DNA of 18,612 bases, from assembly GCA_964535315.1 (NCBI GenBank), contig CAZHTS010000089.1:1-18612 (forward strand). The letters run 5' to 3'. A model generated the notes under the pieces. That model did no database searches, was not told where the DNA came from, and was given only the letters and a program-made list of their open reading frames with translations. Positions 1 through 7,717 of the stretch are shown piece by piece. Source of the stretch: CAZHTS01 sp964535315. Lineage in GTDB: Bacteria > Chloroflexota > Anaerolineae > Anaerolineales > Anaerolineaceae. Both the position numbers and the translations under genes were made by a program. The first letter of the stretch is position 1. Each line of letters starts with the position of its first letter.

Positions 1-984
1 TTACCAATAATGATGCACCAGCGGCCTGATGCGCGCCGTGTACAGCTCGTGCACCTTCTGCATCGTCTCGGCCGGCAGCGGCGCCAGATCGGCGGTGCGC
101 GTGTTTTCTTCCACCTGGGCCGGGTTCTTGCCGCCCGGGATGACGCAGCTCACGGCCTCAAACATCAGGATCCAGCGCATGGCAAACTGCGCCATGCTCA
201 TCCCCGCCGGGACGAGACCGCGCAGTTCTTCCACCACTTCCAGGCCGGTCTCGTAATCCACGCCCGAGAAGGTCTCGCCGCGGTCAAAGGCCGCCCCCTG
301 GCGGTTGAAGGCGCGGTGGTCGTCGGCGGCAAAGGCGCTGTCTTTGCGCATCTTGCCGGTTAGCATCCCCGAAGAAAGCGGCAGCCGGGCCAGGATGCCC
401 ACCTGCTTCTTCTGCGCCTCGCCAAAGAACAGATCCGCCGGGCGCTGGCGGAAGATGTTGAAGATGATCTGCACCGTCTGCACGCCGGGATATTCGATGG
501 CCTTCAACGCCTCTTCTACCTTTTCCACGCTCACGCCGTAATGGCGCAGTTTGCCCTGCTGCACCAGATCATCCAATGCCCCAAACAACTCGGGGTAATA
601 GTAAACCTCGGTCGGCGGGCAGTGCAGTTGCAGCAGGTCGATGGCGTCCACTTCCAGGTTGTGCAAACTGCGCTCGACAAACGCCACCAGGTTCTGGCGA
701 TTGTACCCCGACGCCACGTGCGGGTCTAACCGCCGCCCGGCCTTGGTGGCGATGTAGATCGGTTCCGTGCGCTCCTTACGCAGGCGCGCCAGCAGGCGCT
801 CGCTGCGACCGTCGCCGTATACGTCGGCCGTATCGAAGAAGTTGACGCCGCAATCCACCGCCCGGTGCAGGGCCGCCAGCGAATCACGGTCATCCACCGC
901 GCCCCACGTGCCGCCAATCGCCCAGGCGCCAAAACTAACCTCCGACACCGACCAGCCGGTGCGTCCCAGTGTACGGTATTTCAT
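1..984 (-). CDS. Aldo/keto reductase family protein
   Basis: A 327-aa cytosolic NAD(P)H-dependent oxidoreductase of the aldo/keto reductase superfamily. The product has the usual (beta/alpha)8-barrel length for the family. The catalytic tetrad is readable: Asp51 and Tyr56 in FFDTADVYG, Lys81 in IATKAG and His121 in LLQLHCPP. The C-terminal part keeps the family's late cofactor-binding stretch (SCVIPGGKNPAQVEEN). The N-terminus MKYRTLGRTGWSVSEVSFG matches the subgroup that reduces diverse aldehydes or ketones, so the substrate cannot be told from sequence. The ATG start has a strong GAGGAGG ribosome site five bases upstream. A perfect TATAAT lies about 40 bases upstream, so it is probably transcribed apart from the SMR gene behind it. 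Complete, with TAA at the window edge. Confidence 0.93.
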   Translation of the reverse strand: MKYRTLGRTGWSVSEVSFGAWAIGGTWGAVDDRDSLAALHRAVDCGVNFFDTADVYGDGRSERLLARLRKERTEPIYIATKAGRRLDPHVASGYNRQNLVAFVERSLHNLEVDAIDLLQLHCPPTEVYYYPELFGALDDLVQQGKLRHYGVSVEKVEEALKAIEYPGVQTVQIIFNIFRQRPADLFFGEAQKKQVGILARLPLSSGMLTGKMRKDSAFAADDHRAFNRQGAAFDRGETFSGVDYETGLEVVEELRGLVPAGMSMAQFAMRWILMFEAVSCVIPGGKNPAQVEENTRTADLAPLPAETMQKVHELYTARIRPLVHHYW

Positions 985-1024
985 CCTGTCCTCCTCAAAA
1001 CAGATATTTCCTCTCTTTTAAAGA

Positions 1025-1030
1025 ATTATA
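1025..1030 (-). promoter_or_regulatory. Probable -10 element of the aldo/keto reductase gene
   Basis: On the minus strand this reads TATAAT, a perfect match to the sigma-70 type -10 hexamer, in the 84-bp gap between the SMR gene and the aldo/keto reductase. No convincing -35 hexamer is visible 16-18 bases upstream. The leader would be about 35-40 nt. Confidence 0.5.
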
Positions 1031-1068
1031 CTGCCGGGGCGACAAAACAGGCGCAGCGTGTACAGGCT

Positions 1069-1398
1069 TCAATGTCCACCGCCCGCCAGATTGAGCCCCA
1101 CCACACCGGCCACGATTAAAAAGACCGAAACCAGCTTGATGGCCGTCACCGGCTCGTGATAAAACACCACCCCGATCACCATAATCATGGCCGTCCCCAG
1201 CCCCGACCAGATGGCATACGCATAGCCCAGATCGATGCCCTTGAGCGCCAGGGTTAGAAAAGCCGTGCTGGCAACGTAAGTCACGAAAATCAACGCCGAA
1301 GGCAACAAACGGGTGAACCCCTCCGACAACTTCATCATCGACGTCCCGACCACCTCAAGCACGATGGCCAGCACCAGAAACAGATAACTACGCCACAT
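1069..1398 (-). CDS. Small multidrug resistance (SMR/EmrE-type) transporter
   Basis: A 109-aa, four-helix inner-membrane protein of the SMR family, proton-coupled antiporters that work as dimers and export cationic drugs, guanidinium or other small metabolites. The essential membrane carboxylate is Glu15 (AIVLEVVGTSMMKLSEGF), and the family aromatic residues occur as Tyr61 and Trp64 in GYAYAIWSGLG. HEP after the third helix and the end GLNLAGGGH fit the family. The reading frame stays open far upstream into the M28 gene. I chose the ATG at 1398 because the protein then has family length and a GAGG ribosome site six bases upstream. It follows the M28 gene by 35 bp and is probably co-transcribed. 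Substrate class (QacE-type or Gdx-type) is undecided. Confidence 0.92.
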   Translation of the reverse strand: MWRSYLFLVLAIVLEVVGTSMMKLSEGFTRLLPSALIFVTYVASTAFLTLALKGIDLGYAYAIWSGLGTAMIMVIGVVFYHEPVTAIKLVSVFLIVAGVVGLNLAGGGH

Positions 1399-1433
1399 AC
1401 AGAACCTCACAGACCAATAGATAGAATCGACGA

Positions 1434-3035
1434 TCACACCAGCAAAGAATCCAACACCGGTAGCAATAACGTCAACAACAGCCCCCAGGCCGGCAGCAAA
1501 ACCGGCAGCAGCAGCGGGCTCATCAAAAAGAGCAGATAGACGGCCGGCGTCCACAACGCCAACACCAACGCCAGGGCAAGCCATTGAGAGACTCGTCCCC
1601 ACACCCGCCGGCGCCCGTGCAGCCGCCACATCGCCCCCTGTGCAGCCGCCACAGCGACCAACGGCCAGAGGAATAAATAGCTGGAACCCGGCAAATACCA
1701 CGCCGAAACCAGCGCCAACAGCGCCCAGCACACCAGGCCACTCACCGCCAGGTCCGCCGGGCCCACCTGCCGGCGCAGCCAGCGCCAGTACCACACCGCC
1801 AGCGCCAGGACCACACCGCCCAGGGCCAGCATCGTCCAACCATCTTCAACCACGTGCCGCGGGTCAATCAGCGGTTCGCCGGGCGCCGGCAGTTCGAGCA
1901 GATGGATATACCCCAGCCCGATCAACGTCAGAAACGCCAGCAGCAAGAGCGGAAGCGCCGCACTCAGATGGGCCAGCAGCCCAAACAGCAGGCCGCGCCC
2001 GCGCAGCAGACGGCGGCGCAGCCCCCAGGCCAGCAGCGCCAGCACGCCCGCCCCCCCCAGAGCCGCCAGCGGCAGCGCCCACCGCGCCGGATAATGCACA
2101 AACAACCCCGCCCCCGGCCCAAAGAAGATTTCATCCGGCGCCCCGATCTGCCCGAGATCCCGATCGCCCAGATGACGCACCAGCGCCGTCAACGTCTCGC
2201 CGGCGTGCTGCACGCTCTCCGCCTGCGGGATGGTAGAACGATCTGTGTCGCGCTGGATTTCGGGGTACAGGTAGGCCGTGCTGAAGTTATACCCGCTGTA
2301 ACCACGCCCGGCAAAAGGTGAAAAATCCGTGTCCAGCGCCAGCAAACTGCTGATTTCGCCGACCCACGAATAACCGTACGGCGCCGCCACGGAGCGCCCA
2401 AAGGCGTCCACCAGCCAGCCGTTCTGCGGCCCGGTTTGCCACAGAATGGCCGGGCCGTACACCACCGTATCGACGTTGATCACCAGGCGCGCATCTTCCA
2501 GCCCGGCCGGGTTGGCCGCCACGGCGCTTGCCCCCAACATCCCCGCCTCCTCGGCGTCGCTCAGCAACACCCACACATCATTGCGCAGCGCCGGTCCGGC
2601 GTGCAGCGTGCGCAGCGTTTCCAACACCACCGCCACCCCGCTGGCGTTATCGCCGCCGCCCGGGGTGTGCGCCTCGGAATCATAATGGCTCACCAGCAAG
2701 ATAGCCGCCCCAGGGCGCTGGCCCGGCAGCCGCGCCAGGATATTTTCTATCCCCGCCGCCAGTTCAGGATGAGCGGCGCGGCGCACCTCGGGACGCAGCC
2801 CCAACGACCTCAACACCGCCAGCAGTTGATCGCGGCTCCATTCATGCCCGGCCTGTCCCGGCGCCCGCGGCGATTGCGCCAGCAGGTGTACCCATTGCAG
2901 CGCCCGGCCGGCCGAAAAAACCTGCGGCCCGGCGTCCGGCGGCAGACCGGCCGGCAAACGAAAAGGCAAGAGCCCAAGCCACACCGCCAGCACCGCCACC
3001 GCCAGGGTCACCCCGCGCCTGCACCAAACCGCCAT
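1434..3035 (-). CDS. M28-family zinc metallopeptidase with C-terminal membrane domain
   Basis: A 533-aa membrane-anchored peptidase. An N-terminal hydrophobic helix (about residues 9-24) is followed by an extracytoplasmic M28 aminopeptidase domain (about 45-290) and some seven or eight transmembrane helices to the C-terminus, an architecture like the eukaryotic ER metallopeptidase Fxna group. Metal and catalytic residues visible are His117 (SHYDS), Asp129 (GGGDNASG), Glu162-Glu163 (SDAEEAG) and Asp189 (INVD). The last zinc ligand, normally the His of a YHTxxD motif, appears to be Gln261 (EIQRDTDR), which may weaken or alter catalysis. The ATG has GGAGGT five bases upstream. It lies between the DUF4013-like gene (68 bp) and the SMR gene (35 bp), suggesting one transcript. 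It probably trims peptides outside the cytoplasmic membrane. Confidence 0.88.
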   Translation of the reverse strand: MAVWCRRGVTLAVAVLAVWLGLLPFRLPAGLPPDAGPQVFSAGRALQWVHLLAQSPRAPGQAGHEWSRDQLLAVLRSLGLRPEVRRAAHPELAAGIENILARLPGQRPGAAILLVSHYDSEAHTPGGGDNASGVAVVLETLRTLHAGPALRNDVWVLLSDAEEAGMLGASAVAANPAGLEDARLVINVDTVVYGPAILWQTGPQNGWLVDAFGRSVAAPYGYSWVGEISSLLALDTDFSPFAGRGYSGYNFSTAYLYPEIQRDTDRSTIPQAESVQHAGETLTALVRHLGDRDLGQIGAPDEIFFGPGAGLFVHYPARWALPLAALGGAGVLALLAWGLRRRLLRGRGLLFGLLAHLSAALPLLLLAFLTLIGLGYIHLLELPAPGEPLIDPRHVVEDGWTMLALGGVVLALAVWYWRWLRRQVGPADLAVSGLVCWALLALVSAWYLPGSSYLFLWPLVAVAAAQGAMWRLHGRRRVWGRVSQWLALALVLALWTPAVYLLFLMSPLLLPVLLPAWGLLLTLLLPVLDSLLV

Positions 3036-3103
3036 CCTTCACCTCCGGGCCCCCTTCCCTGCTCGCTACCCGCATCGCATCTACCCAACGCCCGCCGCCC
3101 GGC

Positions 3104-3853
3104 TCAATCCACGTTGAGCTGCGCGCTCTCGTAATACAACCGCCCGAACAACGCCGCGGCAATCAAACCCAGATAAAACCCCAGCGGCATGATCAGCAAC
3201 GGCGCCAGCGCACACAACACCAGGGTGTAATACAAGATCATTACCGCATACAGCAAGATGGTATAGAGACCGACGAGCACAACCCAGGCCAGGCAAAACC
3301 CCAACTTGTTGGCCTTGAGCAGCGCCCACCAGCGCCGCACCTGAAACGCAGCACCCAGCCGCCCTTGCACCGCCATGTGCGCCGTCGCCATCGGCAAAGG
3401 AAAACCGCAGAGGGCGAACACCACCCACACCACCGCCTGGCAGCAGAAAAGCATCAGCATCGACGTCAACGCCACCAGGGTCAACCCGACTTCGCCGCTC
3501 TTCGGTTGAAAAATGGAGAACCCCATGAAAACGGCGAAATACTGCCCAAAGCTTAGAAACAAAATAGCATACCCCGGCAGCAAATACACGGCATTGACCA
3601 GCATGACCTTTAACCCATCCAGCGCCAGCCGGCCCCAATCTTCCCAGGCCGGCAGTTCCGGCGTCTCGCCTTGCCCGACCCGGCGCATGATCTCCAGGTT
3701 ATACCCCAGGGCGAACAGCAGCGGGATGACCGGCACCAGCATACTGCCCAACGACAGGGCCAGCCCGACCAACAAGCGGTTGCGCCAATCCGGGCTGCGA
3801 AAAGGAAAAACCAGCAACGCTTTTAAATCCGAAAACCATGACGCAGACGACAT
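3104..3853 (-). CDS. DUF4013-like multi-pass membrane protein
   Basis: A 249-aa integral membrane protein with several long hydrophobic helices. Its layout matches DUF4013: a soluble N-terminus (FRSPDWRNRLLVGLAL), the G-Y-N-LEIMRRV segment after the first hydrophobic region, a short loop (LPAWEDWGRLALDGLK), then further helices. Function of this family is unknown. The start at 3853 was preferred over an upstream in-frame start because GAGG lies seven bases before it, and because the upstream start would overlap the preceding gene. The protein ends YYESAQLNVD. It sits 25 bp after the 139-aa membrane protein and 68 bp before the M28 peptidase, suggesting co-expression. The DUF assignment is from pattern memory. 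Confidence 0.8.
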   Translation of the reverse strand: MSSASWFSDLKALLVFPFRSPDWRNRLLVGLALSLGSMLVPVIPLLFALGYNLEIMRRVGQGETPELPAWEDWGRLALDGLKVMLVNAVYLLPGYAILFLSFGQYFAVFMGFSIFQPKSGEVGLTLVALTSMLMLFCCQAVVWVVFALCGFPLPMATAHMAVQGRLGAAFQVRRWWALLKANKLGFCLAWVVLVGLYTILLYAVMILYYTLVLCALAPLLIMPLGFYLGLIAAALFGRLYYESAQLNVD

Positions 3854-3878
3854 CTTGTTGCCTCGTTGAAAAAAGGCG

Positions 3879-4298
3879 CTAACCGGCCGCAAAAGCAGCC
3901 GGCTTACGGCTCACCCAGAACGATACCCCACCCGCCAGCAGATAGATCACCCCGCTGCCGATCAGGCCGGCCTGTCCCTCGCCGGCCAACGCCAGAGCGC
4001 TCCACACCTGAAACAAGGCATAGAACACAAAAGCCAGCGCGGTGGCCCGGGCGCCTTGCCGCGCCCAACCGGCGCGCTGCACCACCCCCAAAACGGTAAC
4101 CGCCGCAGTCAGCACAATGCCCAGCGCCAGCAAGACCAATACGGTCAGGCGGATCAGATGGGCAGACTGGCTCAGCCCCAGAGCGGCCGCTCCCGGCGCC
4201 GGGTCGAACGAATCCAGCAGCAGGCGCACGACATCCCCCGTCTCCATCACTGCAAACAGGGCAAACACCGTGACAGCAATCCGGCGCGATCTGTTCAT
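3879..4298 (-). CDS. Small four-helix membrane protein, unknown function
   Basis: A 139-aa protein I do not recognise. It has about four hydrophobic stretches (roughly residues 7-20, 48-74, 84-104 and 112-130), with short charged loops and a basic N-terminus (MNRSRR), so it should be an inner-membrane protein. No catalytic motif is visible. The start ATG is preceded by AGGA at four bases. It begins 6 bp after the stop of the isoaspartyl peptidase gene and ends 25 bp before the DUF4013-like gene, so it is almost certainly part of that transcript. Base composition matches its neighbours. Confidence 0.75.
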   Translation of the reverse strand: MNRSRRIAVTVFALFAVMETGDVVRLLLDSFDPAPGAAALGLSQSAHLIRLTVLVLLALGIVLTAAVTVLGVVQRAGWARQGARATALAFVFYALFQVWSALALAGEGQAGLIGSGVIYLLAGGVSFWVSRKPAAFAAG

Positions 4299-4304
4299 CG
4301 TTTC

Positions 4305-5168
4305 CTACACATCCCGAAAAACGGCCACGTGCAATTCACCGTCCGGGCCAAACCAGGCGCGCGGCATCCCCGGCGTATTGTAAGCAAAACCGACCTCACC
4401 ATCCGGGCTCATGGTAATCAGCCCGCCGTAACCCTGCACACGCTGTTCGAGGCGTTGCAGCGCCGCGTCCGCCGCCGCCTGCGCCGAAAGGCCGCCGGCC
4501 ATCAGGTCACAGGCCAGCTTGCTGACGACCAGTTTCATCAAATCTTCGCCCTTGCCGGTGGCCGCCGCGGCCCCGGCCTGATTGTCGGCGTAGGCCCCGC
4601 AGCCCACCTGAGGCGTATCTCCTACCCGCCCCGGCATCTTATCCGGAATACCGCCGGTAGAAGTCGCCACCGCCAGGTTCCCCCGTGCATCCCGCGCAAT
4701 CACCCCGACCGTATCGTGGGCGGCAGGTTTGGCCGGCCCTCTAGGCGGCAGCAGGTATTCCGGCGGGGTAACCGGCACCTTCATCGCCCGGGCAAAGGCC
4801 TCGGCGCCGGCGCCCACCACCAGGCTGTGCGGCGTCTTCTCCATCACCATACGGGCAATCGAAACCGGGTGGCGCACCCGCTGAATGGCGGCAATCGCCC
4901 CGCTGGCCAACGTGGCGCCGTCCATGATGAGCGCATCCATCTCCACCTCACCGTTCAGGTTGGCAAACGAGCCCCGTCCGGCGTCAAAGGTGGCGTCATC
5001 TTCCAACACCTTCACCGCTGCCTCGGCCGCATCCAGGGCGCTGCTGCCCTGTTGCAAGAGCGCCCAGCCCACCTGGGCCGCCTGGATACAACCGCGCCGG
5101 TTGGCCGCCTCGGCCTCCGGCCCGACCTCCCAGGCCCCGCCGTGAATGATCATGGAAATCCTGGACAT
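4305..5168 (-). CDS. Isoaspartyl peptidase / plant-type L-asparaginase
   Basis: A 287-aa Ntn-hydrolase of the asparaginase-2 family (iaaA type). These enzymes are made as a precursor that cleaves itself into alpha and beta subunits and then hydrolyse isoaspartyl dipeptides and L-asparagine. The N-terminus MSRISMIIHGGAWEVGPE shows the family IHGGA motif. The autocleavage site lies before Thr153 in HDTVGVIARD, making Thr153 the nucleophile. The downstream GNLAVATSTGG and PGRVGDTPQVG stretches are the substrate-binding signature. The subunit linker is short. The start at 5168 has AGGAG eight bases upstream, while the open frame further upstream runs over promoter and terminator sequence. It heads the minus-strand membrane-protein cluster and has a TATAAT about 40 bases upstream. 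Confidence 0.93.
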   Translation of the reverse strand: MSRISMIIHGGAWEVGPEAEAANRRGCIQAAQVGWALLQQGSSALDAAEAAVKVLEDDATFDAGRGSFANLNGEVEMDALIMDGATLASGAIAAIQRVRHPVSIARMVMEKTPHSLVVGAGAEAFARAMKVPVTPPEYLLPPRGPAKPAAHDTVGVIARDARGNLAVATSTGGIPDKMPGRVGDTPQVGCGAYADNQAGAAAATGKGEDLMKLVVSKLACDLMAGGLSAQAAADAALQRLEQRVQGYGGLITMSPDGEVGFAYNTPGMPRAWFGPDGELHVAVFRDV

Positions 5169-5205
5169 TCTATCTTCTCCTGTGAAATGACTTGCTCCTG
5201 CAAAC

Positions 5206-5211
5206 ATTATA
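5206..5211 (-). promoter_or_regulatory. Probable -10 element for the isoaspartyl peptidase operon
   Basis: The minus strand reads TATAAT, a perfect -10 hexamer, followed by a leader of about 30 nt with the AGGAG ribosome site. The -35 region would fall on the T-rich tail of the terminator hairpin at 5235-5268 and is a poor match, so terminator and promoter are packed back to back. Confidence 0.55.
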
Positions 5212-5227
5212 CCTGTTTCGCCCCCAC

Positions 5228-5268
5228 AAAGAAAATGTGGCTGCCTGCCAAACGGCAGACAGCCACAT
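5228..5268 (-). terminator. Rho-independent terminator of the bactofilin-like gene
   Basis: A stem of about 15 bp (5235-5249 with 5254-5268) closes on a GTTT loop in the minus-strand transcript. It is perfect apart from one position that is a G-U wobble only in the minus-strand RNA. It is followed on that strand by TTTCTTT. It begins 24 bp after the stop codon of the gene at 5293-6708, so orientation and position both fit. Confidence 0.8.
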
Positions 5269-5292
5269 CGCAATTGTCAACAGAGCAAACGA

Positions 5293-6708
5293 TCAGAGCG
5301 CCGGCGCCTCGGGTGCAGCGGGCGTCTCGGTTACGGCAATCTCCGCCGTGGGGGTGCGCCCGGCGCGGTACATCAGCCAGATAGCGCCCAGGCCCAACAG
5401 CGTCACCACGAAACCGATCAAACCGCCCAGGTAAGGGATGGCGGTCAACAAGGCGTAAACCAGCACGCCGATCACCAACGCCCACAGGCGCGGCCGGCTG
5501 TTTTGCGCCAGGAAGCGCCGCACGACCCATTCACCCACCAGGTAGGCCACCACCAGCTTGCTGCCGTAGCTGACCAGCACCTGGAAGACGGCAAACGCCA
5601 GCGCCAGCGCCGACAACCCGACGCCCCAGATGACCGTGCCCAAACCGCCCAGCGAAGCAACGCCAAAAGCAATCGCCAGCAGGATGATCAACAACGCGGC
5701 AATGAAAACACCGGCGTACCCGGCCAGCAGCGCCAGGAAACCGATCCCCAACGACGCCCAGGGCTTCTGGCGCACCTGAGCCACCGCCCCCTGGCTGGCG
5801 CCCGGCAGCTTCCACAACGCCAGACCGCCCAACACCAACAGGCTGACCAGCGTCTGGACGAAACTCAACAACGAGGTGACCCACGGCGAAGGTTCCTTCA
5901 CCTCGCGCCGCGGATCCACCACCGGCTTTTGATAGACCACGCCCTCACCCGGCGCAGCCTGAATGGCGCCGGCCTGTTCTACCGGGCTGACATAGGTCAG
6001 CTTACCGGCAATGACCGCACCCGGCAGCACGCGCAGCCCGCTCGGCACCGAGGCGGGAAGTTCGTTCCCACTCTGCATCTTGGGCATCGGACGGATTTCG
6101 CCATCTTTGCCGGGCTGCTCGATCTCCAGCGTCAGGTTGCGCCCGATCGAACCCGCAAGCTCCAGCGCCCCGGCGTCGCCGTTGACGTCACGCCCGATCT
6201 CGCCGCTCAACAACGCCTGGTACACGCCAAAGTAGGCGTCCCGGGCAATCTGGCTGCCTTTTTCGGTCGTCAGGCTGTAACCACCGTAATACAGGTTGCG
6301 CGCCACCACGGCGGTATCCCATACCGTCAACGCCGCACTGCCGCCAAAGACGCTGCCGGTCACATTACCGTGCAAATCGATCACCTGCGAACCGGCAAAC
6401 AGGTTGCCGTCGACCCGCGCCTGCTCGCCGAGGACGATCTTAGACCCGGCGGCAAACAGATCGCCTTCCACGGTGCCGTTGATGGTCACCGTTTCACCGG
6501 CGGCAAACAGCGCGCCTTTGACCGTACCGTCCATCACCACCGACTCGCCGCCCAGAAAGACGTCGTCGTCGATGACCTCGTCCGCGCCGATTTTCCCATC
6601 GTTATCGAACTCGGCGGCGCGCGCCGTCCCCGCCAGGCCGGCAACCAACGCCAACCCGAGGATCAGCACCACCCCCACCCGCATCCACAAAAAACTTACC
6701 TGTTTCAT
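5293..6708 (-). CDS. Secreted polymer-forming (bactofilin-type) protein with membrane domain
   Basis: A 471-aa protein with a signal peptide (MKQVSFLW...GTARA, cleavage near residue 31). Next comes a long right-handed beta-solenoid of bactofilin type with repeats such as VVMDGTVKGALFAAGETVTI and VTINGTVEGDLFAAGSKIVL, to about residue 190. A proline-rich linker follows, then five or six transmembrane helices and a Thr/Pro/Ala-rich tail. Cytosolic bactofilins polymerise and act in cell shape. This exported version with a C-terminal membrane domain probably forms a scaffold on the outer face of the membrane. The start at 6708 was chosen for GAGG five bases upstream and the signal peptide directly after it. 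It is transcribed singly, with a promoter at about 6750-6779 and a clear terminator downstream. Confidence 0.85.
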   Translation of the reverse strand: MKQVSFLWMRVGVVLILGLALVAGLAGTARAAEFDNDGKIGADEVIDDDVFLGGESVVMDGTVKGALFAAGETVTINGTVEGDLFAAGSKIVLGEQARVDGNLFAGSQVIDLHGNVTGSVFGGSAALTVWDTAVVARNLYYGGYSLTTEKGSQIARDAYFGVYQALLSGEIGRDVNGDAGALELAGSIGRNLTLEIEQPGKDGEIRPMPKMQSGNELPASVPSGLRVLPGAVIAGKLTYVSPVEQAGAIQAAPGEGVVYQKPVVDPRREVKEPSPWVTSLLSFVQTLVSLLVLGGLALWKLPGASQGAVAQVRQKPWASLGIGFLALLAGYAGVFIAALLIILLAIAFGVASLGGLGTVIWGVGLSALALAFAVFQVLVSYGSKLVVAYLVGEWVVRRFLAQNSRPRLWALVIGVLVYALLTAIPYLGGLIGFVVTLLGLGAIWLMYRAGRTPTAEIAVTETPAAPEAPAL

Positions 6709-6749
6709 ATCAACCTCATTTAAGCGAAAACAAAATTTTTCCTTATTGT

Positions 6750-6779
6750 ATTGTACGCAAAATGCGCGGCAAAGTTGCA
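6750..6779 (-). promoter_or_regulatory. Candidate promoter of the bactofilin-like gene
   Basis: On the minus strand TACAAT (6750-6755) is immediately repeated as an overlapping TACAAT (6745-6750). A weak -35 candidate, TGCAAC (6774-6779), lies 18 bases upstream. The position is 40-70 bases before the start codon in the divergent intergenic region. Confidence 0.4.
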
Positions 6780-6832
6780 CGAAAAGGTAATCGCGTTTAT
6801 TTTCAGCTTCTGCGCTGCACCGGCACCCACCC

Positions 6833-6844
6833 TATGGTAAACTA
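6833..6844 (+). promoter_or_regulatory. Extended -10 promoter motif before the patatin-like gene
   Basis: The sequence TATGGTAAACTA contains TGG followed by TAAACT, which fits an extended -10 element. The identical 12-mer is present before the chelatase gene on the other strand at 16074-16085. No strong -35 is visible here. The leader to the ATG at 6881 would be about 30 nt. Confidence 0.45.
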
Positions 6845-6880
6845 CCCATACGTTTGTAGAGTCGAGGTCTGAAACACACC

Positions 6881-7717
6881 ATGAAATCCTTCGGTATCGT
6901 TTTGGGCGGCGGCGGCGCCCGCGGTCTTGTACACATCGGCATCCTCAAAGTGCTGGAAGAGGAAGGGATTGGCATCGATTACGTCGCCGGCGCCAGTATT
7001 GGCGGCATCCTGGGCGCCGCCTATGCCCTGGGCTATTCGCCTGCCGAACTGGAAGAAATCGCCCTGCGCTTCACCCACCTGCGCGAACTGGTCAAACTGC
7101 TCGATCCATCGGCGGCGCGGCGCGGTCTGCTGCTGGGGTCGCGCGTCCAGCAATTTCTAGGCGAGATCTTTGGCGAGCACACCTTCGCCGATCTGCGCCT
7201 GCCCACGGCGTTGTGCGCCGTGGATCTGGTGCGCGCCTGCGAGGTCACCCTGAATCAAGGCTCGCTGCTGACCGCCGCCATGGCCACCAGCGCCGTGCCA
7301 GGCGTGTTCGACCCGGTTGAAGTGGACGGCATGCGCCTGGTGGACGGCGGCGTGCTCAAAAACGTGCCGGTCGATCTGGCGCGCGAACTGGGCGCCGAGA
7401 TCGTTTTGGCCATCGATCCCCAGATCCACCCGGAGATCGACCCACCCTGGCACAGCCTGCCAGACCGGCCACGCTGGCCGTTCCTGCCCCCGGAAGGCTT
7501 TCTGGATTTCTACCGCGCCGATCTGTGCATGGTCTCGCAGCTCACCCGCCTGCACTTTGAGCGCTACCACCCCGACCTGATTCTCTACCCGCCCCTGCCG
7601 CCGGACATGACCATGTTCCTCGGCTTTCCGCGCAGCGCCGAGGCCATCGCCGCCGGCGAACAGGCCGCCCGCCAGATCCTGCCGGAGTTGCGGCGTCTCT
7701 TACAACCGGCCGGCTAA
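6881..7717 (+). CDS. Patatin-like phospholipase (RssA-type)
   Basis: A 278-aa cytosolic serine esterase of the patatin family, which uses a Ser-Asp dyad on lipids or lysophospholipids. The glycine-rich oxyanion loop is GGGGARG (residues 9-15), the nucleophile Ser39 lies in the GASIG elbow, and Asp155 lies in LVDGGVLKNVP. Length and the conserved opening FGIVLGGGGARGLVHIG match the bacterial RssA/YchK group. The ATG is the first start; a GAGG lies 13 bases upstream, which is farther than usual. It diverges from the bactofilin-like gene. Its TAA stop overlaps the stop of the convergent small membrane gene by three bases, so no terminator fits between them. This is the only clear plus-strand gene. 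Confidence 0.93.
   Translation: MKSFGIVLGGGGARGLVHIGILKVLEEEGIGIDYVAGASIGGILGAAYALGYSPAELEEIALRFTHLRELVKLLDPSAARRGLLLGSRVQQFLGEIFGEHTFADLRLPTALCAVDLVRACEVTLNQGSLLTAAMATSAVPGVFDPVEVDGMRLVDGGVLKNVPVDLARELGAEIVLAIDPQIHPEIDPPWHSLPDRPRWPFLPPEGFLDFYRADLCMVSQLTRLHFERYHPDLILYPPLPPDMTMFLGFPRSAEAIAAGEQAARQILPELRRLLQPAG

Noticed and set aside
1069..1839. A 256-aa reading of the SMR frame
   Set aside because: The extension is Gly/Ala/Val-rich shadow of the M28 gene; SMR proteins are about 105-110 aa and the ATG at 1398 has its own ribosome site.
4056..5384. Long plus-strand frame of 442 codons
   Set aside because: Arg/His/Gln-rich translation with no recognisable motif, antisense to the clear isoaspartyl peptidase and membrane protein; typical GC-rich shadow.
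5503..6723. Long plus-strand frame of 406 codons
   Set aside because: Antisense to the bactofilin-like gene, with His/Arg/Gln-rich composition and no domain; the minus-strand gene has signal peptide, repeats and terminator.
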